Below are positions 49,501 through 61,390 of a DNA stretch of 64,000 nt, in pieces. A program made the translations under genes and the position numbers. Position 1 is the first letter of the stretch, and each line of letters begins with the position of its first letter. Under the pieces are notes generated by a model. The model did no database searches, was not told where the DNA came from, and was given only the letters and a program-made list of their open reading frames with translations. The DNA is taken from contig OZ038422.1 in assembly GCA_964036155.1 (NCBI GenBank), positions 72,501,201 through 72,565,200 of the forward strand. Direction: 5' to 3'. Origin of the DNA: Diploscapter coronatus. Lineage: Eukaryota > Nematoda > Chromadorea > Rhabditida > Rhabditidae.

Positions 49501-52500
49501 GTCTCTCCACATGTCCGGCAGATCCCACATCTCAGACACGAGGTTTCGCCCTGTCCGCAGCTACACAACGATCCCTTGGCTCTGAAATGTGAGTTCAATC
49601 AGTCCGTCCTTTAACATGAATTCAGCAATATTTTCTGAATTGACGCCAATTATGATGAAATCTGTACCTTGGAGACTTGGAGCAAATCGCTCCCCTAGCT
49701 GAACATAGCCCGCATTGGGAGCAAATCGTCGGAACATCCTTCGTCCATATGTGTTCAGCCAGTGGGCAAATGACCGTCGAAGACTTTCGCTCCTTTCTGG
49801 GCGATGTAGCCGTAGAAGTCGGCTCAACACGGCCGCACTGAATTCGAGGCTTTAGGTTTTAGTAAAATCGTAGTAGACAAGTCGGAATAGTATTGCAAAT
49901 TGATGCAATTCGATGTGAAATATGTTGAAGCTTATTCATCAAAAACTATTTGATGCAGAACTCTATATTTTATGCTTCCGAAATTGGAATCATTAAATTA
50001 CCAATTCGAGAATCTTGTGCCAACTTTTTTTTTTAAACTTATGTGGAAATATTTTTGGAAAGAGACATGCAAGTAATTATGACACTGAAGTACCTGATTT
50101 AGATTATTCAGTCCCCAGGTATAGACGTGTCCATGCTTCGAGATGGCGACGGCATGTGTCTTACCCAGTGCGACAGAGACGGTGTGAATTCCATCCAATC
50201 CCAAGATCATCCCAGTCTCCGGATGAACTCTCATCGAGTGACGACCACCGAAGTACACCTTCCCTGACTCGGTCACATAGCAATACGACCCAGCGCCGCA
50301 GAAGACGGAGACGATTTTGCGCCTGAAATATACTACATTCTGATAGGTTTCGAGGGATTTCATAATTTCATTGAGAGGCTAATCGAAGTTACTTCTGCGT
50401 ATCGCGCGATTAAATTTGATTTTTACATCCTCACAGCTGTCCAACTTTCGTGGAAATGAAAGGTTTGCTAATACTCTGGTTTCGAGAACCAGATGGAAAT
50501 GAAATACGTTTCTCAAAAATTAATGCCAGATTTTTTCAATAAGTGGCTGTTTTCTCATGCGTTTCATGATTGATAATATTTAAAAAAAAAATACCTATTG
50601 ATCGAGTTCAGCTTCCTCAGTCTGCTCACTCTCCTTCGTTCTTCGATCCCAGCCACCCAAACGTGACCAGCACCTGAGCGGAACATGACATGCTCTGTGC
50701 CAACTGAGATTTGCACGATCGACTCAGGTAGAACTAGTTCCATCCATGTGGAGCCAGTCTCTTGTAGACCCAATCGAGTACCGTTTCCAGCATAGTAGAC
50801 TTTCCCATTCCTGGCTTGAATGAAAGCAATCTCCTTTCCGATGTGCAATTCAACGGCTTGATCTAGAAAATTTCGTTTTAAAAGTCGAAAAATGTGTTAC
50901 AGAAGATAAATTTAGGGCTAATTTGAATTTTTATATCTTTATTTTTCCGCGGGTGCTAGACAAAGCTGTATTGTTCTATTCAACACGTTTTATTGCCAAG
51001 TAAAATAATAAAAGCTTTCAATTTCATCCAAATCTCTGTGACATATCGTGAAATAAAACTCATAGATTTACTCACGATGTAAGTTTGCGGGTAAATTTAG
51101 TGGCAATTGATGTGGCGGTCTAACATCGCCATACGAGGAGTATGCAACGTCTGTCAAGCGGTACTTTTTTCTTAACTTTGCATCGCCCGATGGTAGAAAC
51201 GAATCATTCAGCGGCGTCAGCTAAATTTCAGAAGTAAACATCGAAGATGTGAGCATCCAGCTTACAACTAAAGTAGATTGAGGTCCAATCGAGGCGTTAT
51301 AGAATGATGATCCATCCGAGAATAGAGCGGTGTGTAAGGACTCAGTTGGTAGAATTACCTGAAACTAATGACATTTGAAAAGAGTTAAGAGGAAATTTAC
51401 CTCTCCAATATCCCTCAAAGAATCAGTATCTACCACTGATATGCACGATGATTGAGCTCTTCGTAGATAGAGCGATCCGTTACAGAATGTCAGTAAGCAG
51501 TTCCTTGTGGATCGCAATGCATGGTTCGAGGCGTAAAGTTTTCCGAGAATCGTTTCTTGAAGTCCACTTCCCAGCTTGTAGAGACCGATATAGGTGAGAA
51601 CGTAGACGTAAACCCCTAAAATTATACAAAGTTTTCAATCGAAATTGTAATATATTTCGTGTACACAGACACGGAATTTTATTGAAGTAAGCAGTTTCGT
51701 TGATTAGTTCTCAAAAATTGAAGTTTATTGGAAATATTACATATTTCATCAATTGTGATTGAATTTGAAAAAAAAAACTCTTACCATCGCAAGCAATCGA
51801 CCCATACAGTCTCATATCGTCGTCGGGGGAGTCAGCCGGACTGTCGAACGGGATCATCGGTAAATCGAAGCAACAGCATTCGCGGTGCTCAGATAAATTT
51901 CGAGCTGACCAATTTGCGCTGAAATTTCAAAATCAATCAGGATGTTCCAGGGTTTCAAGTGCCAATTTTCAATATCGTAAATTTAGTGGTGTGAGCCCAT
52001 TGTCTAATAAAAATTTTTTAAAATCTCACTTTCCATCATCGCTCATTTGAATCTTCCTTTGCAGTTTCAATAGTACTTGATGAAGGTTTTCCGGTATCTG
52101 TATTGAATCATAGCTCGACTCGCAGCTCTGAATTTCTCAATACAAATTCTCACTACGCAGAAAAGATACCGTCGTTGGGACCCTCTGAACACAGATCAAG
52201 CATTGCACTGTTGATGACAAGTGTTCCGCATGTCCGGAAGCGATCGCTAGTGCGACCATACAGGATGAAGCTCTGGAGCAGACTGAGGGAGAACCGGTTT
52301 CTCGAAGTTCTCTCAGAACCGACAGCATCGAATCTACTGAAGATTTAGGCTCTTTCTGCATACCGCCTACTGGCACGTTCTGAAAGAAAACACTCCTTAC
52401 TTCACACAGCTTTTTATCGTTTGCTTCAAAACATTTCATATGAGTTATGTTTTCAATGAGTGACTATTTGCCAGATATTGTTCTCGGGAAAACAAGCAAT

Positions 52501-53462
52501 TGCAGTGTTTCAGCTAAATCAATGATAAACGCGCATAAAAAGCTCTAATTTTTGCTCCTTTGAATATGCTTACCTGTAACAACCCCAACAACGAATTCAG
52601 TGCCTGTATGCATAATTCGGGATCCCTTCGACTCAGCTGCTTGAGAATGTCGAAGATGCACGTTAGTCCAACGGCTACCAATTGGTCGGGTTTGGAAGCA
52701 CGAAGATTGTTGACTTGTTCATCAGCATTCGTCTGCTGGTTCGTCCCACTCGGACCAGGTTCTTCTGGCAAAATCGGAGCGGAGTTCTGGTCGTCCTTCA
52801 GCTCGAGTAGAGAACCGTATCTGGAAATTTATGTCTCATCGCTATTTTACCAAGATGTAAATAATGCGAGCAATACTTCTTGAAAAATACGACTGCTCTT
52901 CGAAATCTCTGAATCATATATCATATGAATTGCAAAATAGCTAAATTTTTGAAGAATGTTTCAAAAGAATAAGACAGTGTATTGAGAAATCGAAATCTAA
53001 TAAACATTGGATCTAGATCGAATTAAGAAGAAATATCAAACTGAAAATACTCACTTTGCGATGATGATCCTCGCGATGGCAATTGTCGAAAATGACGATG
53101 GCGGCCCAACGACATGTTGGGCCTTTTTGAGTTCTTCCAACATGCCGGAATGCTTGATTGATGATTCTGAATGTAAGCATGTTCAATCCTCGATGTTTTA
53201 AAATAAATCACCTAGTAAAGATTTGAAAACCAAGATGCGATGTACCAGCTTTATCACGAAATAAATAAAAATGATAGGAAGTACCTTTCACATCCTCTTT
53301 CGCCAGTGGTATCTTCAACAACGGAGTTTTCCCATCCGATAGGCATTTCATCAAAAGCTTCGCGTACTGTTCAGAGATCCTCGAAGAGTGAAGGGTGGGT
53401 TGCGAGATTCCTGACAGTGACGAAGAAGGCGAGTGACAAATGTCCCGTAGAAAATAAGACAT
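32976..53462 (-). CDS. rpm-1: RPM-1/Highwire/MYCBP2 (PHR) E3 ubiquitin ligase
   Basis: A giant gene of roughly 50 exons covers 20.5 kb. The start at 53462 ([15 protein letters not shown]) is the first Met of the most upstream recognisable exon; more 5' exons cannot be excluded. Blocks in order along the protein: an alpha-helical N-terminal region ([14 protein letters not shown]), an RCC1-like domain with a cysteine-rich insert, two PHR domains, a filamin-type domain, SH3-like modules, an FSN-1-binding type segment ([20 protein letters not shown]), a zinc module (CELCEEPY...[10 protein letters not shown]), a DOC domain, a B-box-like zinc region, a RING, and the C-terminal tandem-cysteine domain ending [24 protein letters not shown] proteins act in neurons to control synapse formation and axon growth, partly by degrading DLK-1 kinase. 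Not every exon was phased, so small errors may exist. Confidence 0.92.
36190..36335. repeat. GC-rich palindromic insert in an rpm-1 intron
   Basis: A block with nested foldbacks (GTAGAGGAGC/GCTCTAC, TGCGAGGTT/AACCTCG, GGCGATTT/AAAATCGCC) stands out in base composition from the surrounding AT-rich intron. It is not coding on the minus strand. Confidence 0.45.
37950..38670 (-). other. rpm-1: DOC domain
   Basis: Exons encode a segment with [20 protein letters not shown], then [20 protein letters not shown] and [20 protein letters not shown], matching the DOC (APC10-like) domain of MYCBP2, which carries FWESGDEDKNKT and VHVDNSRDLGNKVTSMTF. Confidence 0.82.
40022..40076. repeat. Perfect 15-bp hairpin in an rpm-1 intron
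   Basis: TGACGGCACGATTTT at 40022-40036 is exactly complementary to 40062-40076 with a 25-base loop. Two further GACGGCA copies lie just to the left. Confidence 0.6.
43280..44160 (-). other. rpm-1: filamin-type immunoglobulin domain
   Basis: Exons read [37 protein letters not shown] and [20 protein letters not shown] with [13 protein letters not shown], the typical filamin pattern of a Gly-rich first strand and a final NYRI-V-DG strand. It sits before SH3-like modules near 43.0-43.3 kb ([20 protein letters not shown]). Confidence 0.8.
45400..46060 (-). other. rpm-1: second PHR domain
   Basis: One long exon encodes [59 protein letters not shown] and [16 protein letters not shown], the second PHR beta-sandwich. 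The exon continues with helical sequence. Confidence 0.88.
47000..48250 (-). other. rpm-1: first PHR domain
   Basis: Exons read [18 protein letters not shown], then [34 protein letters not shown], and [15 protein letters not shown] to [16 protein letters not shown]. These are the strands of the PHR beta-sandwich, unique to this family and BTBD proteins. Confidence 0.88.
48780..51200 (-). other. rpm-1: RCC1-like domain region
   Basis: Minus-strand exons show RCC1-type repeats, for example [20 protein letters not shown] (about 50.1 kb), [20 protein letters not shown] and [20 protein letters not shown] (about 49.0-49.2 kb). Between them at 49.3-49.8 kb is a Cys-rich insert ([20 protein letters not shown]), a known feature of MYCBP2. 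In PHR proteins this region is regulatory and has been linked to guanine-exchange-like functions. Confidence 0.85.
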
Positions 53463-55716
53463 TATTTATGACAGGAATTTACACGTATTGTTGAAATATT
53501 GATCATCGCGGAAAATATACGTAGCTATTTTATCTGAAAATTATGTTTAATGGAAAAAGTTACGAAGATAAAGTCGTTCTCTAAATATCGTAGGTTTTCC
53601 CGGATAACTCATGAACACTTGAAAACGTGAGATTGAAAATCATCGATAAAGAATTTGAGAACAGGAACATCGATAAACTAATTCATGAAAGAGAGCGGTC
53701 ATTATGGATGCATATCAATAGCAAAGCGCGCTAATGTGAATAAATAAAGACATAGCAGAGAAAAAGCGTTAATCTTGATGCAAACAATGCAAGAAAATTG
53801 CAGGAAAATCGATATTTGGAGAAAGGAATCTCAAATTTAACTTCGAATCAATAATATGCAACTTCAAACGTTGGAAGCTTACAAATAAATTGGAAAAGAA
53901 AAAAAGGTGGAAGGGAAGAGAACGTTGAATAAACAATGCGGGAAAATCGAAACTTTCTCTACGGGTAGGTAATGAAGTAAAGCTTGAAAGGCTAAAGAGC
54001 TCTCATGTGCTGAAAATATCCATTTTTACCGAATAATGTTATGGAAATATTGAGTAAACTTTAAAGGAATTGCTTCGCCAACATTATTATCGAAGAAATC
54101 ACTTTGACATTTAGCCTGCGGTTTTTCGATCATAAATCACCATACATCGATGCAAATTAAAAATGACTTTCAGATTAGGAATCAGCACAAAATTCTGCAT
54201 ATCTTTCATGCCTAATTTGACTAAAAATTCGAAAGTTAACATTTTCGATTTTTCTTCAACTAAGTCCGGAAAAGTGGTTTGTCATTGATATGCCCAGGTC
54301 TAGCCGTAAATAGAAAGTGGATAAAGCCTTAAATTTTCATAAATCCCTCTCCGAGGTAAATTAACTCCGCTGGCCGTTTAAAAACAATTTTTTTAAGAAA
54401 GTTATTCAAAAAATAAGCTGTTAAATTATGACTGACTGTGAGCATCCTGTAAATTCTTTTTCTAAAATGAACACCTCGACATTTTTTAATAAAAGGTGGA
54501 GAATATAATATGTCAACAATGAAAAGCTGGACTTCATGAGTTGGTAAAAGTTTTGAAACGAAATACATTATTATTTTCGAAAAAATAGAAAATTTTTATT
54601 TAAATAAAAGCAAAGCAAGCAAAACTATTGAAAAGTGAGCAAAATGGAATTGAAAAATCACAAAACCTATCAAAACATTCATAAAATTCAAAAGTGTTCG
54701 AAAAATCGCCGACTAAAGGCCCCTCTCACCGCCAGTTCAAACATGAATGCTGCGCGTTTGCAAGTGCAAAAAGGGTGAGATTCATAGACCATGTGAAATG
54801 AGGAGAGGGAGAAGAAGTGACAAATTATAGAGCATTCAAAATAAGGAGGGGGAGAAAGATACAAATAGGGAAATGCTGTTCACGCCAGCCGGCGGGGCTA
54901 CCACACCAATAATACACCAGGGACACACCAAGAAAGGAAATAGGAGGAGAGAAAGAAAGAGAGAGGGAGAGAGAAAGAAAAAAGTTAATGAACGAAAAGA
55001 GAATTAGAGAAAAAGATATGGCGTAAATCGATGCATGCATTTTCCATGCTTTCTTTCTCTGTACCCTCATAATTTCCTTTCTATCTAGTCATCTGCCGTA
55101 GAAAAGCATCCCTAAATAAAGCCCTCGCCAAAACAGATGGCAGATTTTGTATGAAAGGGAGGAAGAGAGAATGGGCATTATTATGACGAGCCATCATTAG
55201 ATAAGAGGGTTGCGTAGAATTTTAGTCAGCAAAATTTCAAATTTTTATAAAATATTTCTTTATAAAAAATCGCCTCGAAAATAAAATCTAAATCTCTACA
55301 GATTCCCAAAAATATAAATCATCTTTAAAAATTTACAGAAAAAAATAAATAAAAACGTACCAATCTCGCAATAATTTACTGTTTGTTTCATTCCTTTTGT
55401 TTATCTCTTTTCATTTCCTTTGATAGACGATCATTTGGCGTCGAGCAACATCGATTCGATGGCCTTCGTGAAGAAAACACTCGATCCTTGTTCAGATAAT
55501 GAGTTTTTTTTTTGCGTAAACATCACTGTAGCCCTCAAATCGTGAATTTGCAAAAAAAAATCACTGCATTTTCAAGCAAAGATTCAACAAAAGGAAGATG
55601 ACAGTCCCCGATCAAGAAAAATACAATTTAACGGTATTTCAAGATTATGTGAATTAGCCTTTATATACAGAAAAAACCAATAAGTTATCCTCCGAATTGT
55701 CTAAGTTTTCTAGATT
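53463..55716. other. Intergenic, rpm-1 upstream region
   Basis: Holds the presumed rpm-1 promoter and the hydrolase 3' flank. A purine-rich GA tract at about 54940-54990 (CT-rich on the transcribed strand of rpm-1) is the only notable pattern; the open frame over it is low complexity. Confidence 0.5.
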
Positions 55717-57573
55717 CTATGAAATCCCGAACATCGCCGAAACGCATTGAGCTGTGAATTTGGCCCGATCCTTGTTGAGGTAGTGCGTGCCATTCGCGAA
55801 GAAGATCGAATAGCCCTAAATTTTCTTTCAATTTTGCAAAATCAAATGTCTCCTTACATTTTCTCCTTTCACAAATCCTTGCGATACCAGTTTGAGCAGT
55901 TTCTCCTCTTCTTCGGGAGTTTTTTCAGTACTCGTCTGGAATTTTTCATGGAAAACTTTAAAGATTTTTAAAGAGTATTATTTTTAGTAAGTTTCAGCAT
56001 TTCTGGGAAACAAGTAAATGAATTTTCAGTCAATAGAATATAGAACAAGTTAAGATATAAAAACAATAACAACAAATCCTCACAATCCGATTGAGCTTGT
56101 ATCGTTTCGCGGCTTCCTCCTGGATTTCGTTTTCGATGAGAAAGTCCTTGCCGGCATAGAGGTAGAGGATTTTTAGCTGAAAAATCGCGGTAATCTTCAC
56201 AAGTTGGAAAACTCACATACATTGCGTTCATTCGCCTTTTCGATGTACGGACCCTGATCGGCTAGAGCCACGGTGCGCATTGTTCGGACGCATTTATAAG
56301 CTTGATCTCCATCAGGCACTTTTATCTTCAAAATGTCGTAAACTAAAAATGTGAATTTTTTTAGATTTAAAAAAAATTATAATGAAATTGGTGCTTTTTC
56401 TAAGAATTAACTATGCGAAAAGTATATGATAAGAAATACAAAAGAAAAATATAGAAGTTGCCATGAAATTGGTAAGCTTCAAAAATCGCTGGATGAAATT
56501 GTAAATTTCAAAACACTGCCTTCAACTCATCTGTCAAATTAAAAAAAAAAAAACTACTTTTCTTATTTATCGGCTTCATGATAAATCTTCCTCCAGGAAA
56601 ATCGTAGAGTTCGGTCATCATTTTCAACGCCAGAGCAGGCCGAATTCCCCTGTGCGGACGCAAACCGATTGGGTTTAGCATGACCAACCCGTGAGCCTGT
56701 AATACAATTTTTGAAAAGAGTTTGAAAAACTAGAGCTTACCCCAAAATCGACCGCCGAAAATAGCGCATTTTCACAACCTCGCGAATGACCCATGAAGAT
56801 CACCTTTTTATCCTCATAGATTTTCCAATCGGTGAGCGATCTGAATTTTTCTTATTCTTGATTTTTAATTAGTTTGTTCTGCTCTTACGATTTATCCGGA
56901 GCTTGTGCGAGTTTCAACGCGATAACCATCGATTTAACGAAGCTCTGTCGTTCGACGTTGTCGAAATTTTGGGGGTCGGAACCTGAAAGCTTCAACTTTC
57001 TAAAAATGATTATCAAAAAATTTGGTTATTTCCTTCAAAAGGAGAGAAAAGCATAGACCACGTCCACTAAGCCATGTACAATTTACTGATCTTCATAGAG
57101 TGTTTAAGTAGGATAAAAATAGGCAAACTTACAATCCGTATGTCCAAATCCGGGGAAGTTCAGCCCGACGAATCGAATGGACGGGTGCAGATGGGGGTAG
57201 AAATACTTGAAATCTTTGTGAGAGCCGGGCGCACCGTGCAAAGCGATCACCGTTCCGACTGAACTGCCTTCCGGCATTGTATCCTGGAGGGTTTGCCATT
57301 TTGTTTTAACAAATTCTCGACTTCATTTACTTGATACGCTTCAATAGTTGTCCTTTTTTCAAAATGTATTTTGATTTTTCGTGATTTTTTCCTATTAAAT
57401 CTTATTGAAAGTTTCATGCACTGAAAATTGACCCTTTCAGTTCCTTGCAAAAGTGCAATTTATTGATTTTTTTTTCTGCAAACCTGATAAAACGCTTCGC
57501 AGTGGAGAGGAGTACCCTTTTTGTTTACGAAAGGCACGATCGTTTTCAATAATTTCACACTATTCGACGACAT
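55717..57573 (-). CDS. Alpha/beta hydrolase (nematode DUF1057-like), two frameshifts
   Basis: Nine exons in transcript order: 57573-57484, 57283-57133, 56982-56889, 56840-56742, 56696-56558, 56342-56221, 56176-56084, 55936-55858 and about 55810-55717. The protein starts MSSNSVKLLKTIVPFVNKKG. Alpha/beta hydrolase signatures are the oxyanion strand VIALHGAPGSHKDF, the nucleophile elbow FMGHSRGCENA (Ser of GHSRG), Asp of YAGKDFLIE and His of FFANGTHYL. The set resembles the nematode DUF1057 family, function unknown. Exon 4 is one base short after CENALF and exon 8 has one base too many in a run of seven A (TEK...), yet sequence on both sides fits the family in the shifted frame. Both sites touch homopolymers, so sequencing error is as likely as recent inactivation. 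Confidence 0.8.
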
Positions 57574-58237
57574 TCTGGAAATAAAATTTCAAATTTCCAG
57601 AAGCGGAATCGAAAGTCAACAAGTTTTAATGAAAAAAACTAGTTTATTTTAGCGAAGAAATCGATAAACACTAAATTTTGGTGAAAATAGGCAAAGCTTC
57701 GAGTAAAAATAGCGAGACGAGGATATGAAATCGCGAAAATCGAAGTGAATGATGGAATTTCTTCATCTTTTCGCCCTCTTGGTTTATTTGTTCTCTCGTA
57801 TGTTTGTCATTTCTGCTAGTAGCAAACGCTCGACATTCGATCAAAGAACATCGGCTACAATGTAGTCGATTCGCAAAATTCAGGGAAATAATTTATTTGT
57901 GCATTTTTGGGAAAAATATTATTATTCATAAAATCGTGAAAATTTACAAAGATTTGGCAGTTTTATCAGAAAATATTTCAACTGCGATCAAAAAGTAGCT
58001 TCAAGAATGAATTGAGGATTTGGATCGTCGATCTTCGTTTTGAAACATTTCGTGAACTCAGGTTTCGAGTCAATATTTCTATCGATGACTTTAACGGTGC
58101 CTAAATTTTAATAATAACCTATGAAAGATACTCTAATGCCTATATATTTGATAATAATAGATCAATACAAATTTACGTAGTAATAAATTAGTTAATTTAA
58201 AATATTTTACAATAAGCCTATTCTTCTAAATAAATAA
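57574..58237. other. Intergenic, hydrolase upstream region
   Basis: No exon, repeat or RNA gene seen. It holds the hydrolase promoter and the 3' flank of the secreted-protein gene to the right. Confidence 0.45.
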
Positions 58238-59209
58238 TTAATTGAGCGTATAGCATGCGAGGGCGACAATCTGTTCGTCTGGGCTGCAGGCTCCTTGGTT
58301 TTGGATGACGAGCGGAGAGGGGACGGGGCCACAGACCTCAGTAGCGCCCGCTCTGATGACCGTGCTGATACCAGATGTTGTGGCCGGACAGGTGATTTCG
58401 ATGTTGCAATTGACCCCGTCCGAGCCATCGATAGTGATCGTCGGCTCGCTCAGCGTCAGGATGTCCAGACTAAATCCATTGCAGTTGTCTGCGTTCTTAG
58501 TCTCCCACGCGAAATCCAGCGTCTGTATGTTGCGAGCGCACGAACACACGTCTGAAATGAATCAGTATGAGGTCGCTAGTTGTCCCGAATCGACGAATAA
58601 CTGAAAGCCGACCTAGGGAGAACTTAAGTCAATCTGTTTCAACGAACCCCCACTCACCGATATTTATGAATCAGACCCAAATGCTCCCTAGGTATGTCTG
58701 AAAGTCTTCTTCCTTAACATTTTTGGGAAGAAGAAGATCTGGGGGAAGATTTCTACATTTCATTGATCCCGAGTATCGATCATGACTCGATGAGCTGACG
58801 CGATTTTCAGTAAAAGAAATAGCATAATGAAGCTCACGCAGTTCTCAATTACGCGCATTCTTCTTCAACTAGATAGCAAAACAATGATAAAGTGTAAAAA
58901 TTTAAGGATAGAAGTTTTGAACTTTGAACCCACCGGCTTCACCTCCTGGTACAGTTCGGATGCATGCTTGAGTCGACTAAAATTTTACAATTATTTGGAT
59001 TCAGTTTCAAAAATGCAATTTAAATAAGTTCTGATTATTTGAAACAACAATATGAAAATTTTCTAAACAAATTTAAGGTCTCCATCTTCATCTGCAAAAA
59101 CATGCAGAAAATTGAAGCTTACGCTCATCGAATCTCCAAAATGTCAAATTACCTGGATGATCAGGAAAGCTAATGATAGTTTCCAAACAAATTTGCTGAT
59201 GGTCTCCAT
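58238..59209 (-). CDS. Small secreted cysteine-containing protein
   Basis: Exons 59209-59153, 58976-58934 and 58551-58238 join in phase to 137 residues. Residues 1-19 (METISKFVWKLSLAFLIIQ) look like a signal peptide. The mature part has eight to nine cysteines, with VCSCARN near the start and the end VCGPVPSPL, ACSPDEQIVALACYTLN. I do not recognise the family; it shares its C-terminal half with the decayed frame at 59975-60268. No catalytic motif is visible. Confidence 0.7.
58611..58693. repeat. Inverted ACCTAGGGAG arms (intronic)
   Basis: ACCTAGGGAG at 58611-58620 pairs exactly with CTCCCTAGGT at 58684-58693. GACCTAGGGAG also occurs at about 25455, next to dispersed-repeat copy 3, so both may belong to one element family. 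Confidence 0.45.
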
Positions 59210-59974
59210 GTTTGTCGAGGACGGCTGCCCACCGTCAACACTGCCACTGAAATAAGAGATAATAGTCAGACAGATTCCTTCTCGCCCCTTAACTTGATCT
59301 ATCATTTTCTCTAGAGATTTGACCAAACAGGTTGAAAAGTGGGAAGATATCACACGAAATGGCAGGCGGGGATCTTTGTTTTTCAAGACATAAATTTTAA
59401 ATTTATGAATTTTAATTGAAATTTCTTGATGACTTCACTTGTTCTCTGTGCCAATTGATTTACTTTGGATACAAAAGCAAAATCTTCAAAAATGAATGAT
59501 TTTTCATTCAAATTCGATTCTTTTGATAGAGAACATTTCAGATATTTTGAGAAAATCTATTTTCTTTATTTTTTAAAATAAATTTCTCATTTTTACTTCC
59601 GTGTCTGCGAATTACTAATCTGTCCAGCAAGGTTTCGCAGCTTCTGCTTCAATTAGCTATCATATGAAAAGAAATGAAAGAAGGAGACAGATAACCCTCA
59701 ATATCACCTTCAGATCCTTGGCAAAGACATGAAGATGAAGAGATCCTCTTTTTTGATAAGATATTCAAAGAGAAGAATCGATTTGTTCGAAAGATCGAGA
59801 TAAGAACTTATTTATTGAGCAAGTAAGACAAATAATTTAATCCTCATACCTTGATGAAAGTGGTATCATGAAAAATGTGCTCATAGCCATGGGAAGTTAT
59901 GTCAATGAGAGGAAGATTGAAATTCAATTTTATTTTTGGGGCATATGCAATGTCAATGATACCGGGAAACTTTT
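59210..59974. other. Intergenic
   Basis: Upstream flank of the small secreted-protein gene. Nothing recognisable was found. Confidence 0.4.
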
Positions 59975-60268
59975 TTATCCATCAAAAACACCCGAAGGAA
60001 AAGTGCTGCAATCTATTGTTATGATGTTATCTCCCGGATAGCACACATCATTATTAGTTTGCTCGAACGAAAGTGGATTAATGTATCCACAAATCGGTGA
60101 TCGTCCGCCCGCCTCGAGGATTATCACGATATTCTTGATGTCGACTGCCCAAGATGCTGAAAAGCTGCACACAGCACTGTTGATTGCTTGAATGTCGAGA
60201 GTCGGAGGACCAATCATCCTGTCATTCGGTGCAGTGCCGAAGCAAACACAGCATTCCAATGTGACCAA
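59975..60268 (-). pseudogene. Fragment related to the secreted protein at 58238-59209
   Basis: The frame ends ICGYINPLSFEQ, DVCYPGDNIITIDC, which aligns with VCGPVPSPLVIQ, ACSPDEQIVALAC of the neighbour; PPTLDIQ also matches EPTITID. An in-frame stop lies just before the segment, and neither an ATG with a signal peptide nor an AG acceptor is at its 5' edge. It is probably a decayed or partial duplicate, although a missed upstream exon with an unusual junction is possible. Confidence 0.45.
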
Positions 60269-61109
60269 TCATAACCCGTCGTGATGATATTTCGAGTGCA
60301 GAAACATGGGTTTTAAAATCATATTTTGAAGGCAATTTATATGCTCTTTCGAAGTATAAATGTTTTAGAGATCTGCACCTCCATCAAAAACCCTTATCCT
60401 TCATAGCGCTTGACCGATCACCTTCTTGCGATTATTAGCAAAATTTCAATATAGAATCTAAGATAGTTCCTAATATATTATAAAGTTGATCACTATCCCT
60501 TGTTGAACGTCACTTCCTCGTTGGTCATCATTGCTGTGTCCCTCCAGGTATCTCCTTCTAAGGAGATCTTCGGCATCGCTTTTCACCTATGAGATGGAAA
60601 AAGATGTGATAAGAAAGGGAGGTGAATGCCTGATGTAGATATTACGCTTATCCCTTACTGAAGGGAAAGTTTCTTAATTGCCTGATTTGAGAGAATTTAG
60701 CAGAAATGAAAATAAAGTTAATCGATGTAACATGATATCGAGCGGAAGTAATATTACGTACGAACCACTAGAATAAAAACACATGATTGGTAAGATCATG
60801 GATCATCAGCATAAAATCTAATCAAAAATTCAAAAAGAAATTAGATGAAGACAAGATTCGTCTTTGTTTGATACTACATGATAAAATGTTTCCTTCTTAT
60901 TTGATTTTCAAAATTTTGTTCCTGCTTTGTGCGAATAAATTATTCCCTACAAATGCGAGAGAGATGTTTCAATGCATTCTTCTTTAAATCTCCTCTCTTG
61001 TGAAAACGTTTTCATCGTTAGCGAAACGGCTAAGAAATGGTTTATCCCTTTCAGCCGTTCTTCAAATCTTCAATTTTTACTTTAATTTGCATGATTTGTT
61101 GATTTATCA

Positions 61110-61130
61110 GTTTAATTACCCGAGTTTGAG
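61110..61130 (+). other. Spliced-leader (SL1)-like sequence
   Basis: Bases 61111-61130 read TTTAATTACCCGAGTTTGAG. The nematode SL1 leader has TTTAATTACCCAAGTTTGAG at these positions, one mismatch. The next bases are ATAATAAATT rather than the GT donor and Sm-site context of an SL RNA gene, so this is not a functional SL RNA gene. It may be the 5' end of a retroposed trans-spliced mRNA. Confidence 0.5.
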
Positions 61131-61237
61131 ATAATAAATTGGCTGGAAAATCTCGTCCGCCTGACCTTCGATTTGCTTGGTATTCTCGCAACGCAATCTA
61201 ACCTTCCCGTTTCTGATCACTTTCAATCTCAGTGTAA

Positions 61238-61390
61238 TTAGTGCGTATCCACATGGGTCCACAGTCGTGAATTGCGGATCCATATTGGGGCAACTTGCGG
61301 ATTCGCGGTTTTTGTGGATGCAAGTGGACCAATGTGGATCCACATTCATTCACATCGATCCGCAAGTTGTCTCACATGAATACGCAGTTT
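61238..61390. repeat. Inverted-repeat block with GTGGATCC motifs
   Basis: TATCCACATGGGTCCAC near 61245 is nearly the complement of GTGGACCAATGTGGAT near 61325, and CAACTTGCGGAT faces ATCCGCAAGTTG. The ends TGCGTATCCA and (complement) TGCGTATTCA suggest a small foldback element. Both strands are open here, which is a by-product of the repeat. Confidence 0.5.

Noticed and set aside
54825..55070. Minus-strand frame with a Leu/Ser-rich hydrophobic stretch
   Set aside because: It is the translation of a GA/CT simple-sequence tract.
58295..58604. Plus-strand frames near 58.3-58.6 kb
   Set aside because: They are antisense to the coding exon of the small secreted protein.
61116..61349. Minus-strand 77-codon frame
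   Set aside because: It spans the inverted-repeat block and SL1-like tract, has no splice or start context, and the plus strand is open too.
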